In this document: piece by piece, positions 1-8,597 of the stretch
How the letters are laid out: each line of letters starts with the position of its first letter
How positions within the stretch are numbered: position 1 is the stretch's first letter
Assembly: GCA_041688015.1 (NCBI GenBank)
Contig: JBDNIY010000017.1
Coordinates: 62,001-126,000 of the forward strand
Direction of reading: 5' to 3'
Origin: Parvibaculum sp041688015
GTDB taxonomy: Bacteria > Pseudomonadota > Alphaproteobacteria > Parvibaculales > Parvibaculaceae
Length of the DNA: 64,000 bases
Translations under genes and position numbers: made by a program
The notes under the pieces: generated by a model
What the model saw: the letters and a program-made list of their open reading frames with translations, nothing else
What the model was told of the DNA's origin: nothing
Databases searched by the model: none

Positions 1-54
1 CGATGTTGCCGCCAGTAGAGCCGATAAAAAATGTGAAGATGTGTGTCGTGCCAT
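1..54 (-). CDS. possible start of a secreted or outer-membrane protein (cut by window edge)
   Basis: An ATG at position 54 on the minus strand opens a frame that runs off the window edge. The 18 visible codons read MARHTSSHFLSALLAATS, which looks like the positive and early hydrophobic part of a signal peptide. It lies 125 bases downstream of hemP on the same strand. In many proteobacteria hemP precedes a TonB-dependent heme receptor gene, so this may be that receptor. That identity is inference from context only. No strong ribosome binding site is visible. Confidence 0.3.
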   Translation of the reverse strand, partial: MARHTSSHFLSALLAATS

Positions 55-178
55 ATCTCAGTCCCAGTCCCAGATGCGTTGAAATGCAGTCCTGGCTGGC
101 TACTGCGTCGGCGCGTGAAGCGCTCTGCGAGATGGCTGGCTTGGTTGCTCGTTGAAGAGTTGTCGTCAGGCTTTACGT

Positions 179-364
179 CTATTTCGTAAGGATCAGCTTT
201 TTGCTGGCCGTAATGCAGAGCCGATAGCGCTCTGCCCCATGTTCGATGATGATCTCGCGCCGTCCTGCGAACAGGCTTTGACTTGTCACCACCGCTTGAT
301 CACTGGCCATCGGATCACTGGCCGCCGATCCCTTGGTTTCGGCCACCCGTGCATCACATGTCAT
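179..364 (-). CDS. hemP: hemin uptake protein HemP
   Basis: This small protein (61 residues from the ATG at 364) ends in the HemP signature: GRREIIIEHGAERYRL, then a KLILTK C-terminus. HemP/HmuP proteins are small cytoplasmic factors linked to heme uptake; in Bradyrhizobium HmuP is a co-activator of heme-uptake genes. The frame extends further upstream to a TTG at 412, but the ATG at 364 has a purine-rich AAAGGA about 10 bases upstream and leaves room for a promoter. A Fur-like box lies about 50 bases upstream of the start, which fits iron control. The family call rests on the C-terminal motif; the first 25 or so residues are not conserved. Confidence 0.85.
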   Translation of the reverse strand: MTCDARVAETKGSAASDPMASDQAVVTSQSLFAGRREIIIEHGAERYRLCITASKKLILTK

Positions 365-411
365 CCACAATACGTCCTTTGCATTAAACGCCCTCGATTG
401 CCATTTTAACA

Positions 412-431
412 ATAAGAATGACTCTCATTAG
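412..431 (-). promoter_or_regulatory. Fur-like iron box upstream of hemP
   Basis: The minus strand reads AATGAGAGTCATTCTTATT here, close to the classical Fur box pattern of AAT/ATT half-sites in an inverted arrangement. It sits about 50 bases upstream of the hemP start codon, where an iron-dependent repressor would block transcription. Which regulator binds (Fur, Mur, Irr or RirA type) cannot be told from sequence. Confidence 0.55.
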
Positions 432-537
432 CACTAATTCAATGGCCTTGACAAGGGCAAATCTACGCCGTCGCCTAAACGCCTGTGACCTCAGCCTAAC
501 GAGGCGGCGCCAGCTCCACCTAAGCCGTTTGGGCGGA

Positions 538-566
538 TTGTCAGACTGGCTTGTTTCGACTAGGTT
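538..566 (+). promoter_or_regulatory. candidate sigma-70-type promoter of tRNA-Arg
   Basis: TTGTCA at 538-543 and TAGGTT at 561-566 are separated by 17 bases. A transcript would begin about 30 bases before the mature tRNA 5' end. The -10 match is only moderate. Confidence 0.35.
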
Positions 567-602
567 GCGGCTTGTCGGGAGGCACATTCCGCCCCCGACC
601 CG

Positions 603-679
<77 letters not shown>

Positions 680-714
680 ATTTTTCATGAAAATGAGCCT
701 CGACGCGGCTAGCC

Positions 715-1143
715 TTGGGGCCTGCGCGGTGGCAAGGTTTGGCTTGTCACAGATCAGGGAGTGGGCAGATAGCAACCAATGAAGAGATCATACGCGCGTT
801 CATAGCGGCTTGGCCGCGGCTTGACGGGGACGAACTCGTCACATTCTTCACGCCAGATGGCGTCTATCACAATATGCCGATCGGGCCGATTGCGGGCGAA
901 GCCAACCTCAAAGAATTCATCGGTGCCTTTCTGGCCGACTGGACAGAGACCAACTGGGACGTGCTGAACCTTGTGTCCAAGGGCGACATCGTGATGGCCG
1001 AACGGGTGGACCACATCAAGGTCGGTGAGATCATGGTTGACCTGCCATGCTGCGGCGTCTTTGAGATGCGGGACGGCAAGATAAAGGTCTGGCGAGACTA
1101 TTTTGACATGGCGACTTATACCGCCCAACTGAAACCAAAATAG
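715..1143 (+). CDS. SnoaL-like / limonene-1,2-epoxide hydrolase-type protein
   Basis: The protein has the alpha+beta barrel pattern of the limonene-epoxide hydrolase/SnoaL superfamily: NEEIIRAFIAAWPRLDGDEL, then FFTPDGVYHNMPIGPIAG and VFEMRDGKIKVWRDYFDM. Such enzymes hydrate epoxides or catalyse related steps; the actual substrate is unknown. The start is uncertain. The only in-frame initiators before the conserved part are TTG at 715 and TTG at 739, neither with a clear ribosome site, and the first 20 residues look non-conserved. It stands alone just downstream of tRNA-Arg. The P450 and RND genes 15 kb away suggest lipid or xenobiotic metabolism in this organism, but no direct link is visible. 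Confidence 0.75.
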   Translation: MGPARWQGLACHRSGSGQIATNEEIIRAFIAAWPRLDGDELVTFFTPDGVYHNMPIGPIAGEANLKEFIGAFLADWTETNWDVLNLVSKGDIVMAERVDHIKVGEIMVDLPCCGVFEMRDGKIKVWRDYFDMATYTAQLKPK

Positions 1144-1334
1144 GCTTTCGCCGCAGCCAGAATTTTTGCGCGAGCGCTCTTTGTAAAGACCGCTCCTGCG
1201 CCACATTTTCCGACTTCATGGCTGATAGACAGCGCACGGCAGGTATCGCTGCGCCGCCTTGTACGGGCGTTGATGCCTGTCTTGAAAGGCGCGCCGGGTC
1301 CAATGTGGCGTTGCAATTAAGTCACAGCCAGTGG

Positions 1335-1385
1335 CCGTCATATCGTTGTCATAGAACTTCAGTCGAACCGTCATTTAGCTCTGTT
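1335..1385 (+). promoter_or_regulatory. Pho-box-like array upstream of the porin gene
   Basis: CCGTCAT (1335-1341) and TTGTCAT (1346-1352) repeat with the 11-bp period of PhoB half-sites (7-bp unit plus 4-bp spacer). A further CCGTCAT at 1368-1374 is exactly three periods from the first. A weak unit, CTCTGTT, follows at 1379. The array lies about 100 bases upstream of a phosphate-selective-type porin gene, a classical PhoB target. The call is inference from motif and context. Confidence 0.6.
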
Positions 1386-1471
1386 ACTTCGCTCCCTAGG
1401 GGGGCGCTCGTGGGTACGGCTCGCGGCTCGCAATCCTGTACAGGAACAACAGACAAAGATGGAGACGTCGC

Positions 1472-2842
1472 ATGACGTTGAGAAAATTTCTGCTCGCGAG
1501 CACCACGCTTGGTGCCGCAGCGATGCTCGCAGGGCCGGCATTTGCTGGCTCGGCAGCGGCCACACAAAATGAGATCGACACGCTGAAGACGCAGATGGAA
1601 ATGCTGCAGCAGAAGCTGAACGATCTTCAGATCCAGACAGCCAGCGACATCAAGACGCTGAAGACTTCAGCCCCGGAGTCTGACGCTCATGTCACACTGA
1701 AGGGGCATCCTGCTATCGTCGCTAACGACGGCAGTTTTTCTGCCGAGTTCACGGGGCGGGCGCATTTCGATGTTGCTTCCGCCAGCACGGACAAAGGTTT
1801 GGATAAGTACAACAACGGCGCGAACTTCCGCCGGGCTGAATTCGGCGTTTATGGCAATATCCTGAAGGACTGGAAATATGGCGTTGCCTTCCAGTTCGGC
1901 GGCAGCGGGTCGGAAGGTTCGGGCACGCTCAAGGAAGCCTTTGTGTCTTACAACGGCTTCAAGGACTTGAGCCTGCAGATCGGTGCGCTCATCATTCCCC
2001 AAACACTTGATTATGCAACCAGCTCCAACGACATCACGTTCATCGAACGGGCGTCGGCCGCCAATATGATGATCAGCCTCGGCTCCGACGATGGTCGTGC
2101 GGGCGCGGGCGCAACCTACAGCAACGGCACCGTCTTCGGCATGCTCTACTACATGAAGAGCCCGGTTGGCACAGATGCCACCGCCGCTGCTGAAGCTGAC
2201 AGTTTTGCCGGTCGTTTCGCTGTCGCCCTTCATCCCTTCGAAGGTTCGGTCCTGCACCTCGGCGCTTCGGGCACCTATGCCACGCACGTCATCAATAGCA
2301 AGCTGAGCCTCGGTGACCGCCCCGGCATCCGCGTTGACAACATCAAGTACATCAACACAGGCAACATCGCTAACGTCGAAAGCGCCAAATACTATGGCCC
2401 TGAAGTGGCGTTCGCTTATGGTCCGTTCCGCACACAGGGCGAGTTCTACAAGTATGACCTCAGCCGTGGCGCCGGCCTTTCCGACGTCAGCCTCCAATCC
2501 TGGTACGTGCAGGCTTCCTATGTGTTGACGGGCGAGTCCTACAAGTACAAGTCATCCAGTGCCGCCTTTGGCGGCATCAAGCCGGCGAACCCGGTTGGTC
2601 AGGGCGGCTTCGGCGCTTGGGAAATCGCGGCCCGCTACGGCGACAGCGATCTCAATGATCTCGGCGCAGGCGTCAATGGTGGCAAAGAAAAGCTCACCAC
2701 GGTTGGCCTGAACTGGTACCCGAACGACAACATCCGCTTCATGCTGAACTACATCCACGGCAATGAGGGCGCCAACACTAGCTCAGTCACAGCCGACGGC
2801 AACGTCGACATCGTAGCGCTGCGTACGCAGTTCGCGTTCTGA
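1472..2842 (+). CDS. phosphate-selective (OprO/OprP-type) outer-membrane porin
   Basis: This 456-residue protein begins with a cleavable signal peptide (MTLRKFLLASTTLGAAAMLAGPAFA). A short coiled coil follows at about residues 30-65 (EIDTLKTQMEMLQQKLNDL), as in the Porin_O_P family, then a beta-rich barrel that ends in the C-terminal phenylalanine recognised by the BAM complex (LRTQFAF). OprO/OprP porins are trimeric channels for phosphate or polyphosphate, though many family members have other substrates. A Pho-box-like array lies upstream and a strong terminator follows. The ATG start is preceded by GGAG. Substrate specificity cannot be read from sequence here; the regulatory site is the main argument for phosphate. 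Confidence 0.88.
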   Translation: MTLRKFLLASTTLGAAAMLAGPAFAGSAAATQNEIDTLKTQMEMLQQKLNDLQIQTASDIKTLKTSAPESDAHVTLKGHPAIVANDGSFSAEFTGRAHFDVASASTDKGLDKYNNGANFRRAEFGVYGNILKDWKYGVAFQFGGSGSEGSGTLKEAFVSYNGFKDLSLQIGALIIPQTLDYATSSNDITFIERASAANMMISLGSDDGRAGAGATYSNGTVFGMLYYMKSPVGTDATAAAEADSFAGRFAVALHPFEGSVLHLGASGTYATHVINSKLSLGDRPGIRVDNIKYINTGNIANVESAKYYGPEVAFAYGPFRTQGEFYKYDLSRGAGLSDVSLQSWYVQASYVLTGESYKYKSSSAAFGGIKPANPVGQGGFGAWEIAARYGDSDLNDLGAGVNGGKEKLTTVGLNWYPNDNIRFMLNYIHGNEGANTSSVTADGNVDIVALRTQFAF

Positions 2843-2870
2843 TCTAAATCCTCGCAGGTTAATCAGGCGA

Positions 2871-2903
2871 AAAACCCCGGCACGCAAGTGCCGGGGGTTT
2901 TTG
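2871..2903 (+). terminator. Rho-independent terminator after the porin gene
   Basis: CCCCGGCAC (2875-2883) pairs perfectly with GTGCCGGGG across a GCAA tetraloop, and a run of T follows. An A-run before the stem makes it partly usable by the converging MFS gene. Confidence 0.9.
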
Positions 2904-2956
2904 TTTGTCGATTGCGCTGACGCTACAAGTTGCCTCGAATGCCTCGGCTGGCCGGC

Positions 2957-4291
2957 CTATTTCAAACCATGCTGTCTGGCGCGTTCGATATCGGCCTTCA
3001 AGGTGCGCCCGCCGATGACAAAATGCACAGCCGCCCAGAGCGAAACCAGCGAAATAGTCAGCAGCGCATAACGCAATGATTCCTGTCCGTATGCTGGCTC
3101 ATAGAGGTCGCTCAGAATGCCAGCCAGTTGCGGACCCAATCCCATACCGATCAAGTTCAAAATAAGAAACAGGATAGCTGAGGCCTGAGCGCGCATGCGC
3201 ACAGTGACGAGAGCCTGCGTCATCGCAAGCACGGGTGCGATATAGCAAGAGCCAACGAAGGCGGGGAGGATGAACAGCCAAAGCACTTCGTTCTGATTGC
3301 CGGAGAGATACATGGCGACGGTCACGGGAAAGGCCACCACCATCCAGATCGTGACGATCCAGAAATTCCAGCGCACGTCGCGCTTACCCATACGGTCGGC
3401 GATATAGCCTGTAAGAAATGTGCCCGCGCCACCCGCTATGCCGATGATCAGCGCCAACCAAGTGCCAATGGCCCCCGGCGACATATCGAAAGAACGCATG
3501 AGAAAGGCGGGAAGCCAGGTCACAGCTGCATAGCCGTTAAGCGCGACCAGGCCGGCGCCAACTGAAAGGTGACGGAATGATTTCTGCGACCAGAGAAGCT
3601 TGAAGACCTCTGCGACCTTGGGGGCCGCGGCGGAACCTTGGGCGGTGAGCCCATCGGCGTGGCCACGGGCAGGTTCCTTGAGCGTAAAGCGCACAAGGAA
3701 GGCAACGATGAGACCCGGCGCGCCGACGATGAAGAAGGCCGCGCGCCAGCCATACCATTGGCTGACCCAACCGCCGACCAGAAAGCCGACGAGAATGCCA
3801 AGATTGATACCCATCGAATAGATGCCCATAGCGGAGGCGCGCTTTTCGGGTGGGAACATATCCGCAATCATCGAATGAGAGGGCGGGCTCGACCCGGCCT
3901 CACCGATGCCGACACCAATGCGCGCCATGGCCAGATGAGCAAAGCTCGTGACAAAGCCGCACACGACTGTCATGCCGGAGAAGATCGTCAAGGCCAGCGA
4001 AACGATGTTACGGCGACTTGAACGATCCGCCCACATGGCGATGGGTATGCCAAGCGTGGCATAAAAAATGGCGAAGGTGAGGCCCGAAAGAAAACCGAGC
4101 TGGGTATCGGACAGGTGAAGCTCAAGCTTGATCGGCTGCAAAAGGATCGACAGGATCTGGCGATCTACGAAATTCATCGTATAGGCCAACATCAAGATAA
4201 AAAGCGCGTAGTTGCGATAGGCCACCGAAAATTCAGCTGGTGGCGCAACGGCACCGGGGTTGGTGCGTATGGCACCCACCTGATCGGTCAT
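2957..4291 (-). CDS. MFS transporter, Spinster-like
   Basis: A 444-residue integral membrane protein with about 12 helices. The first helix is followed by NFVDRQILSILLQPIK and the loop-2 signature IPIAMWADRSSRRNIVS, which correspond to the Spinster (Spns)-like MFS group common in Caulobacter, sphingomonads and Parvibaculum. Substrates of bacterial members are mostly unknown; eukaryotic Spinsters carry sphingosine-phosphate or lysolipids. The gene is monocistronic, converges with the porin gene at a shared terminator region, and is divergent from the Ada/AlkA gene. Confidence 0.85.
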   Translation of the reverse strand: MTDQVGAIRTNPGAVAPPAEFSVAYRNYALFILMLAYTMNFVDRQILSILLQPIKLELHLSDTQLGFLSGLTFAIFYATLGIPIAMWADRSSRRNIVSLALTIFSGMTVVCGFVTSFAHLAMARIGVGIGEAGSSPPSHSMIADMFPPEKRASAMGIYSMGINLGILVGFLVGGWVSQWYGWRAAFFIVGAPGLIVAFLVRFTLKEPARGHADGLTAQGSAAAPKVAEVFKLLWSQKSFRHLSVGAGLVALNGYAAVTWLPAFLMRSFDMSPGAIGTWLALIIGIAGGAGTFLTGYIADRMGKRDVRWNFWIVTIWMVVAFPVTVAMYLSGNQNEVLWLFILPAFVGSCYIAPVLAMTQALVTVRMRAQASAILFLILNLIGMGLGPQLAGILSDLYEPAYGQESLRYALLTISLVSLWAAVHFVIGGRTLKADIERARQHGLK

Positions 4292-4500
4292 ATAGTCTCC
4301 TCCCTCAATCTTCTATTTTTGTCGGTGATGATCGACCTCTCCCCAGAGGCCTCTCACCTTTGAGGGAAAGCCTAACAGCGGCCGATCCATAAGCAAGGCG
4401 AACCAGTGATTTGGGCGCTCTAATTTGCGACTCTATGGCACCGAGGGAGATGTCCGTTTTTGGCGAGCACCTGTTGGCAAGACGGGCTAAACTACACACC

Positions 4501-5994
4501 ATGATGACCACACTCGATCAGGACCATTACTATCGTGCCTTTCAGGCCAAGGACGCCCGTTTTGATGGCCGCGTGTTTGTTTGCGTCACGTCAACGGGGA
4601 TTTATTGCCGTCCGGTCTGCCCGGCCCGCGTGCCGAAAAAGACTAATTGCATTTTTGTGGCGAGCGCGGCGGCGGCAGAAGCCAATGGCTATCGCTCTTG
4701 TCTGCGCTGCCGCCCCGAGACCGCACCGGGCACACCGGCTTGGGCTGGCACGGAGGCAAGCGTGGCGCGCGCCATGCGTCTGATCGAAGAAGGTGCGTTG
4801 GACGAAGGCTCGGTGGATGATCTGGCCGCCCGCGTCGGGCTCGGCGAGCGGCAATTGCGGCGGCTGTTCCTCACGCATATTGGCGCGACGCCGCAAGTGG
4901 TGGCGGGCAACAGGCGCTTGCTCGCGGCCAAACAACTGATCAGCGAAACCGACATGCGCATGTCGGACATTGCTGCAGCGTCGGGCTATCAAAGTCTGCG
5001 TCGGTTCAATGATGCGGTGAGGGCGAGCTATGGCGTGGCCCCGAGCGCGCTTCGACGCGGCGCGGCGCGCGCCACGAGCCACGACGCCATCCATTTGCGG
5101 CTTGGCCTACGGCCTCCGTTCAACTGGCAGCAAATCCTCGCCTATCTTCAATTCCGGGCGATGCCGGGGGTGGAAGATATTTCGGACGATACCTACCGGC
5201 GGAGTTTCACATTGCAGCAAGCGCGCGGCACCCTCACTGTGACGCAAGGGACCAAGGCCAATACGCTGGATGTTGGCATCCGTATTGACCCATCGGGGCG
5301 CGCCAACGCATCGGCACCCATCCGCCAGATCGCGGCGCGGACAAGGCGCATCTTTGATCTCGATGCTGACCCCTGCGCCATTGCAGCCGCGCTTGGCACA
5401 GACCCGATGCTGGCGGCACGGCTGGAGCAAGCTGGCGGCATTCGCGTGCCCGGCGCCTTTGATGGGTTTGAGCTGGGCGTTCGCGCCATTATCGGCCAAC
5501 AGGTGTCGGTCAAAGGCGCGACGACACTGGCAGGGCGCGTGGTGGCGCGCTGCGGTGAGACTTTGGCCGAGCCAGACGGCGCGATCAGTCATTATTGCCC
5601 GTCAGCCCAAGCCTTAGCAGACGCCGACCTCTCGGGCCTGGGGCTAACGGGTGGACGCATCAAGACGCTGCATGGATTTGCCCGCGCTGTGGCAAGCGGT
5701 GAAGTGACGTTCTCGCCCAGCGCCACATTGAATGAAAAAATTGCTGAGCTTTGCGCGGTGCCCGGTATTGGTCCGTGGACAGCGCATTACATTGCCTTGC
5801 GAGCGGTGGGCGAACCAGACGCCTTCCCTGCGGCCGATCTGGGCTTGCGCAAGGCAGCAAGCGACGGCCCGACGCTCATCACCACCAAGGCGCTTGAAGC
5901 TATGTCGGAGCGCTGGCATCCATGGCGCGGCTATGCGGCGCTACTTTTGTGGATGGTGCCGGAAATAAAAACACAAACGGAGGCAGCGAAATGA
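4501..5994 (+). CDS. Ada/AlkA fusion: alkylation-responsive regulator and 3-methyladenine DNA glycosylase
   Basis: Three modules follow each other. The first is an Ada N-terminal zinc domain with four cysteines (IYCRPVCPA at residues 36 and 40, then YRSCLRCRPE); the first cysteine accepts methyl groups from phosphotriesters in Ada. The second is an AraC-type helix-turn-helix (about residues 80-180). The third is an AlkA N-terminal plus HhH-GPD glycosylase domain, with the hairpin VPGIGPWTAHYIALRA and the catalytic aspartate in FPAADLGL. The protein would sense methylation damage and also excise 3-methyladenine. The start at 4501 fits Ada homologues; an upstream TTG frame adds 30 unconserved residues. 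The stop overlaps the ogt start (ATGA), so both are co-translated. It has no C-terminal O6-methyltransferase domain; ogt supplies that activity. Confidence 0.9.
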   Translation: MMTTLDQDHYYRAFQAKDARFDGRVFVCVTSTGIYCRPVCPARVPKKTNCIFVASAAAAEANGYRSCLRCRPETAPGTPAWAGTEASVARAMRLIEEGALDEGSVDDLAARVGLGERQLRRLFLTHIGATPQVVAGNRRLLAAKQLISETDMRMSDIAAASGYQSLRRFNDAVRASYGVAPSALRRGAARATSHDAIHLRLGLRPPFNWQQILAYLQFRAMPGVEDISDDTYRRSFTLQQARGTLTVTQGTKANTLDVGIRIDPSGRANASAPIRQIAARTRRIFDLDADPCAIAAALGTDPMLAARLEQAGGIRVPGAFDGFELGVRAIIGQQVSVKGATTLAGRVVARCGETLAEPDGAISHYCPSAQALADADLSGLGLTGGRIKTLHGFARAVASGEVTFSPSATLNEKIAELCAVPGIGPWTAHYIALRAVGEPDAFPAADLGLRKAASDGPTLITTKALEAMSERWHPWRGYAALLLWMVPEIKTQTEAAK

Positions 5995-6527
5995 GCGCGA
6001 AGGCGAAAGCAAAGACAACAAAAATTGCAAGCGAGTTGGCCGTTACGCATCTTAAGACGCCGATCGGTGTGTTGCAGGTCGCCGCCAGCGAAGACGGGCT
6101 GGTGGCTGTGGTTTTTCCCAGTGAGATCAAACGCAGCTACGCCAAGGCGCAAGGCCCGGTGGCAGCGCAGATGCACCTCGATCAGGCGGTGGCGGCCCTC
6201 AACGAGTATTTTGTGGGCAAGCGAACAGAATTTACCGATCTGACGCTCGCCCCGCAGGGCACAGACTTTCAACTCAGCGTCTGGCGCGCCCTCTTGGAAA
6301 TCCCATTTGGGCACACGCGATCCTATGGCGATATTGCGCGCACCATCAACAACCCCAAAGGCGTGCGCGCGGTGGGGCTGGCCAATGGCAAAAATCCTAT
6401 CCCGGTCATTGTGCCGTGCCATCGCGTCATCGGTACAAATGGGTCACTGACGGGTTTTGGTGGCGGCTTGCCAACCAAGAAGTGGTTGTTGCAACATGAA
6501 GGCGTTGAAACGCCTGCCCTGCTTTAG
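5991..6527 (+). CDS. ogt: methylated-DNA--[protein]-cysteine S-methyltransferase
   Basis: A 178-residue suicide repair enzyme that transfers the methyl group of O6-methylguanine to its own cysteine. The active site IPVIVPCHRVIG is present, as are the winged-helix part (IPFGHTRSYGDIA) and LANGKNP before the active site. The start ATG at 5991 overlaps the stop of the Ada/AlkA gene and has CGGAGG upstream. Together the two genes split and rejoin the functions of E. coli Ada and AlkA, forming a compact adaptive-response operon. Confidence 0.95.
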   Translation: MSAKAKAKTTKIASELAVTHLKTPIGVLQVAASEDGLVAVVFPSEIKRSYAKAQGPVAAQMHLDQAVAALNEYFVGKRTEFTDLTLAPQGTDFQLSVWRALLEIPFGHTRSYGDIARTINNPKGVRAVGLANGKNPIPVIVPCHRVIGTNGSLTGFGGGLPTKKWLLQHEGVETPALL

Positions 6528-6579
6528 TCTAATTTCGATGACTAAATTATCGTACCCATAACGAACACGGAGCAAATAG

Positions 6580-6762
6580 ATGATGTTTGGACACGGCTAC
6601 GGCGGCATCCTTGGACTGATTATTTTGGTTCTGGATATTTATGCGATCATCAAAATCGTACAGAGTTCGGCCGAACCCATTTGGAAAGCCATCTGGGTTG
6701 TCGTCGTTCTGGCACTGCCGGTGCTGGGACTTATTCTTTGGTGGTTGTTCGGCCCTAAATAA
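6580..6762 (+). CDS. small two-helix membrane protein, PLDc_N domain
   Basis: A 60-residue protein with two hydrophobic helices (GILGLIILVLDIYAIIKIV and WVVVVLALPVLGLILWWLFG) joined by a short polar turn. The layout and the VLGLILWWLFGP ending match the phospholipase-D nuclease N-terminal (PLDc_N) membrane domain, here as a stand-alone protein. The function of such stand-alone proteins is unknown. An alternative start is the second ATG at 6583. Its stop overlaps the bioD stop on the other strand by 8 bases. Confidence 0.8.
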   Translation: MMFGHGYGGILGLIILVLDIYAIIKIVQSSAEPIWKAIWVVVVLALPVLGLILWWLFGPK

Positions 6763-7417
6763 ACAATCCAGCCAGATCCGCTTCACCATGGCGCGGCACC
6801 GGGACAATCGGTGTCGCGCCGGTGAAGCGCGATAGGACCTCAACCGTTTCGGCAAGCGGCACGGGGTTTGACAAAGATTCACTCACCACAATGGCGCGAG
6901 GCTCCAGATCGTTGCGACGCATCACATCGAGCGTCGTCAGCGTGTGGCTGATCGTGCCGAGATAAGAGCCAACGACGAGGAGCGGCGCGAAGGCGGGGCC
7001 GTTCAAGGCCTGCATCCAGTCGAGCACCGTCTTGTCAGCGTTCAATGGCACTAACAAACCGCCGACACCTTCGATGACGAGGGGGTCGTGAAGACGCTCA
7101 CGCGCTTTGCAATGGTTGACGAGTTCGTCAAAGTCGATGGTGACGCCAGCACGCGCCGCGGCCATGTCGGGCGAGAGCGCGGGCTCAAATACCCAGCGCG
7201 ATAACAAATCAATATTGTCGAATAAAACCTCTTCGCCCAAAGCCGCGAGAAGCATTGCCGGATCGCTGTCGGGGAAAGTTGTTTCATCAATGCCGCTGAC
7301 AACGGGCTTCAAGGCCTGAACGGGCAGGCCTAGGCCACGCAGTTGGCGGATGATCATGGCCGAGACATAGGTCTTGCCGATGTCAGTGCCTGAAGATGTG
7401 ACGAAGATGGTGGTCAT
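6755..7417 (-). CDS. bioD: dethiobiotin synthetase
   Basis: BioD uses ATP and CO2 to close the ureido ring of dethiobiotin from 7,8-diaminopelargonate. The 220-residue protein starts with the P-loop TSSGTDIGKTYVSAMI, contains LKPVVSG (substrate lysine) and the VIEGVGGLLVPL motif, and has the normal length. It is the last gene of a qor-bioF-bioD unit; its start lies 13 bases after the bioF stop. Confidence 0.95.
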   Translation of the reverse strand: MTTIFVTSSGTDIGKTYVSAMIIRQLRGLGLPVQALKPVVSGIDETTFPDSDPAMLLAALGEEVLFDNIDLLSRWVFEPALSPDMAAARAGVTIDFDELVNHCKARERLHDPLVIEGVGGLLVPLNADKTVLDWMQALNGPAFAPLLVVGSYLGTISHTLTTLDVMRRNDLEPRAIVVSESLSNPVPLAETVEVLSRFTGATPIVPVPRHGEADLAGLFI

Positions 7418-7430
7418 GTTAACTCAACGA

Positions 7431-8597
7431 TTATTGGGCAGCCTTGCCGGGCAGGATGCGGCGGCTCACAAGGGCGGCAAGGCGCGCGATGTCTTTGTCG
7501 CTGTGGCACGCAGTGAACGTGAAGCGCAGCCGCGCCGTGCCTGCGGGCACGGTGGGCGGGCGAATGGCGGTGACGAGGAAACCTTCGGCTTCAAGCAGCG
7601 CTGACGCGGCCAGCGTTTCGTCGGTATCGCTCAGAATGAGCGGCACGATGGGGCTGGTGGCGGGCGCAAGGTTGAGCGCGCGGGTGAAGCTCTGCGCTTT
7701 GGCAACCGGCAGCGCGGCGTAATCTGCATCGCCTTCGATCACATCAATGGCGGCGATGGCGGCGGCGGCCTGCGCGGGCGCAAGGCCGGTTGAATAGATC
7801 AAGGTGCGCGCGCGGGTACGCAGAAAATCGCAGACCGCTTTCGACGCACAGATATAGCCGCCGTAAGAGCCGATGGCTTTGGAGAGCGTGCCCATCTGTA
7901 GTGGCACATGGACTTTGACGCCATTGATGAAACTGGAGCCGCGCCCGCCGCCTAGAACGCCAATGCCATGCGCGTCGTCGGTCATCAGCCATGCGTCGTA
8001 TTTGTCGGCAAGCGCTGCAAGCTCTGCAACAGGCGCGAGATCGCCGTCCATGCTGAAGACGCCGTCCGTCAAAATGAGGCAATGGCGGGCCGCGCTACGA
8101 TGCGCTTTGAGCAAAGTTTCGACGTGGACCAGATCATTGTGGCGGAAAATATGCGCGCTGGCACCCGACAGCTTTGTGCCGGTGAGCAAGCAAGAGTGAG
8201 ACAGCTCATCAGCTAGGATCATGTCAGGCTCGCTCACCAGCGTCGGCACGATGCCAAGATTGGCGAGATAGCCCGAACCAAAGACAACGCAGTCTTCGGC
8301 CTGTTTCAGCTTTGCCAGCCGTGCTTCCAATGTGGCAAAGAGCGGATGATTGCCGGTGACGAGACGCGACGCGCCCGACCCTGTGCCATAGCGCGTTGTT
8401 GCGGCATTGGCCGCTGCGATGACAGCGGGGTGATGCGAGAGGTTGAGGTAGTCGTTGCAGCAGAAGGATATGAGCGTGCGGCCATTGCGATGCACTTCAA
8501 CATCGTTGAAGCGATCCGTTTCGATGAGGCGACGGCGCAGGCTTTGCGCTTCAAGAGCGTCGAGCTTGGCGGTGACGAATGTATCGAGCGAGTCCAT
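7431..8597 (-). CDS. bioF: 8-amino-7-oxononanoate synthase
   Basis: A PLP enzyme of the alpha-oxoamine synthase family that joins pimeloyl-ACP (or CoA) and alanine. Visible signatures are FCCNDYLNLSHHP, GTGSGASRLVTGNH, the cofactor aspartate in DDAHGIGVLG, and the PLP lysine in GTLSKAIGSYGGY. Length, 388 residues, is normal. The ATG at 8597 shares a base with the TGA stop of the upstream oxidoreductase (TGATG), a sign of translational coupling; a GTG one codon earlier is the alternative start. Confidence 0.95.
   Translation of the reverse strand: MDSLDTFVTAKLDALEAQSLRRRLIETDRFNDVEVHRNGRTLISFCCNDYLNLSHHPAVIAAANAATTRYGTGSGASRLVTGNHPLFATLEARLAKLKQAEDCVVFGSGYLANLGIVPTLVSEPDMILADELSHSCLLTGTKLSGASAHIFRHNDLVHVETLLKAHRSAARHCLILTDGVFSMDGDLAPVAELAALADKYDAWLMTDDAHGIGVLGGGRGSSFINGVKVHVPLQMGTLSKAIGSYGGYICASKAVCDFLRTRARTLIYSTGLAPAQAAAAIAAIDVIEGDADYAALPVAKAQSFTRALNLAPATSPIVPLILSDTDETLAASALLEAEGFLVTAIRPPTVPAGTARLRFTFTACHSDKDIARLAALVSRRILPGKAAQ

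Noticed and set aside
152..409. 85-codon plus-strand frame over hemP
   Set aside because: It mirrors the HemP gene and has no recognisable features; HemP on the minus strand has a clear family motif.
1667..2497. 276-codon open frame antisense to the porin
   Set aside because: The porin has signal peptide, coiled coil and terminal phenylalanine; the antisense frame has nothing comparable.
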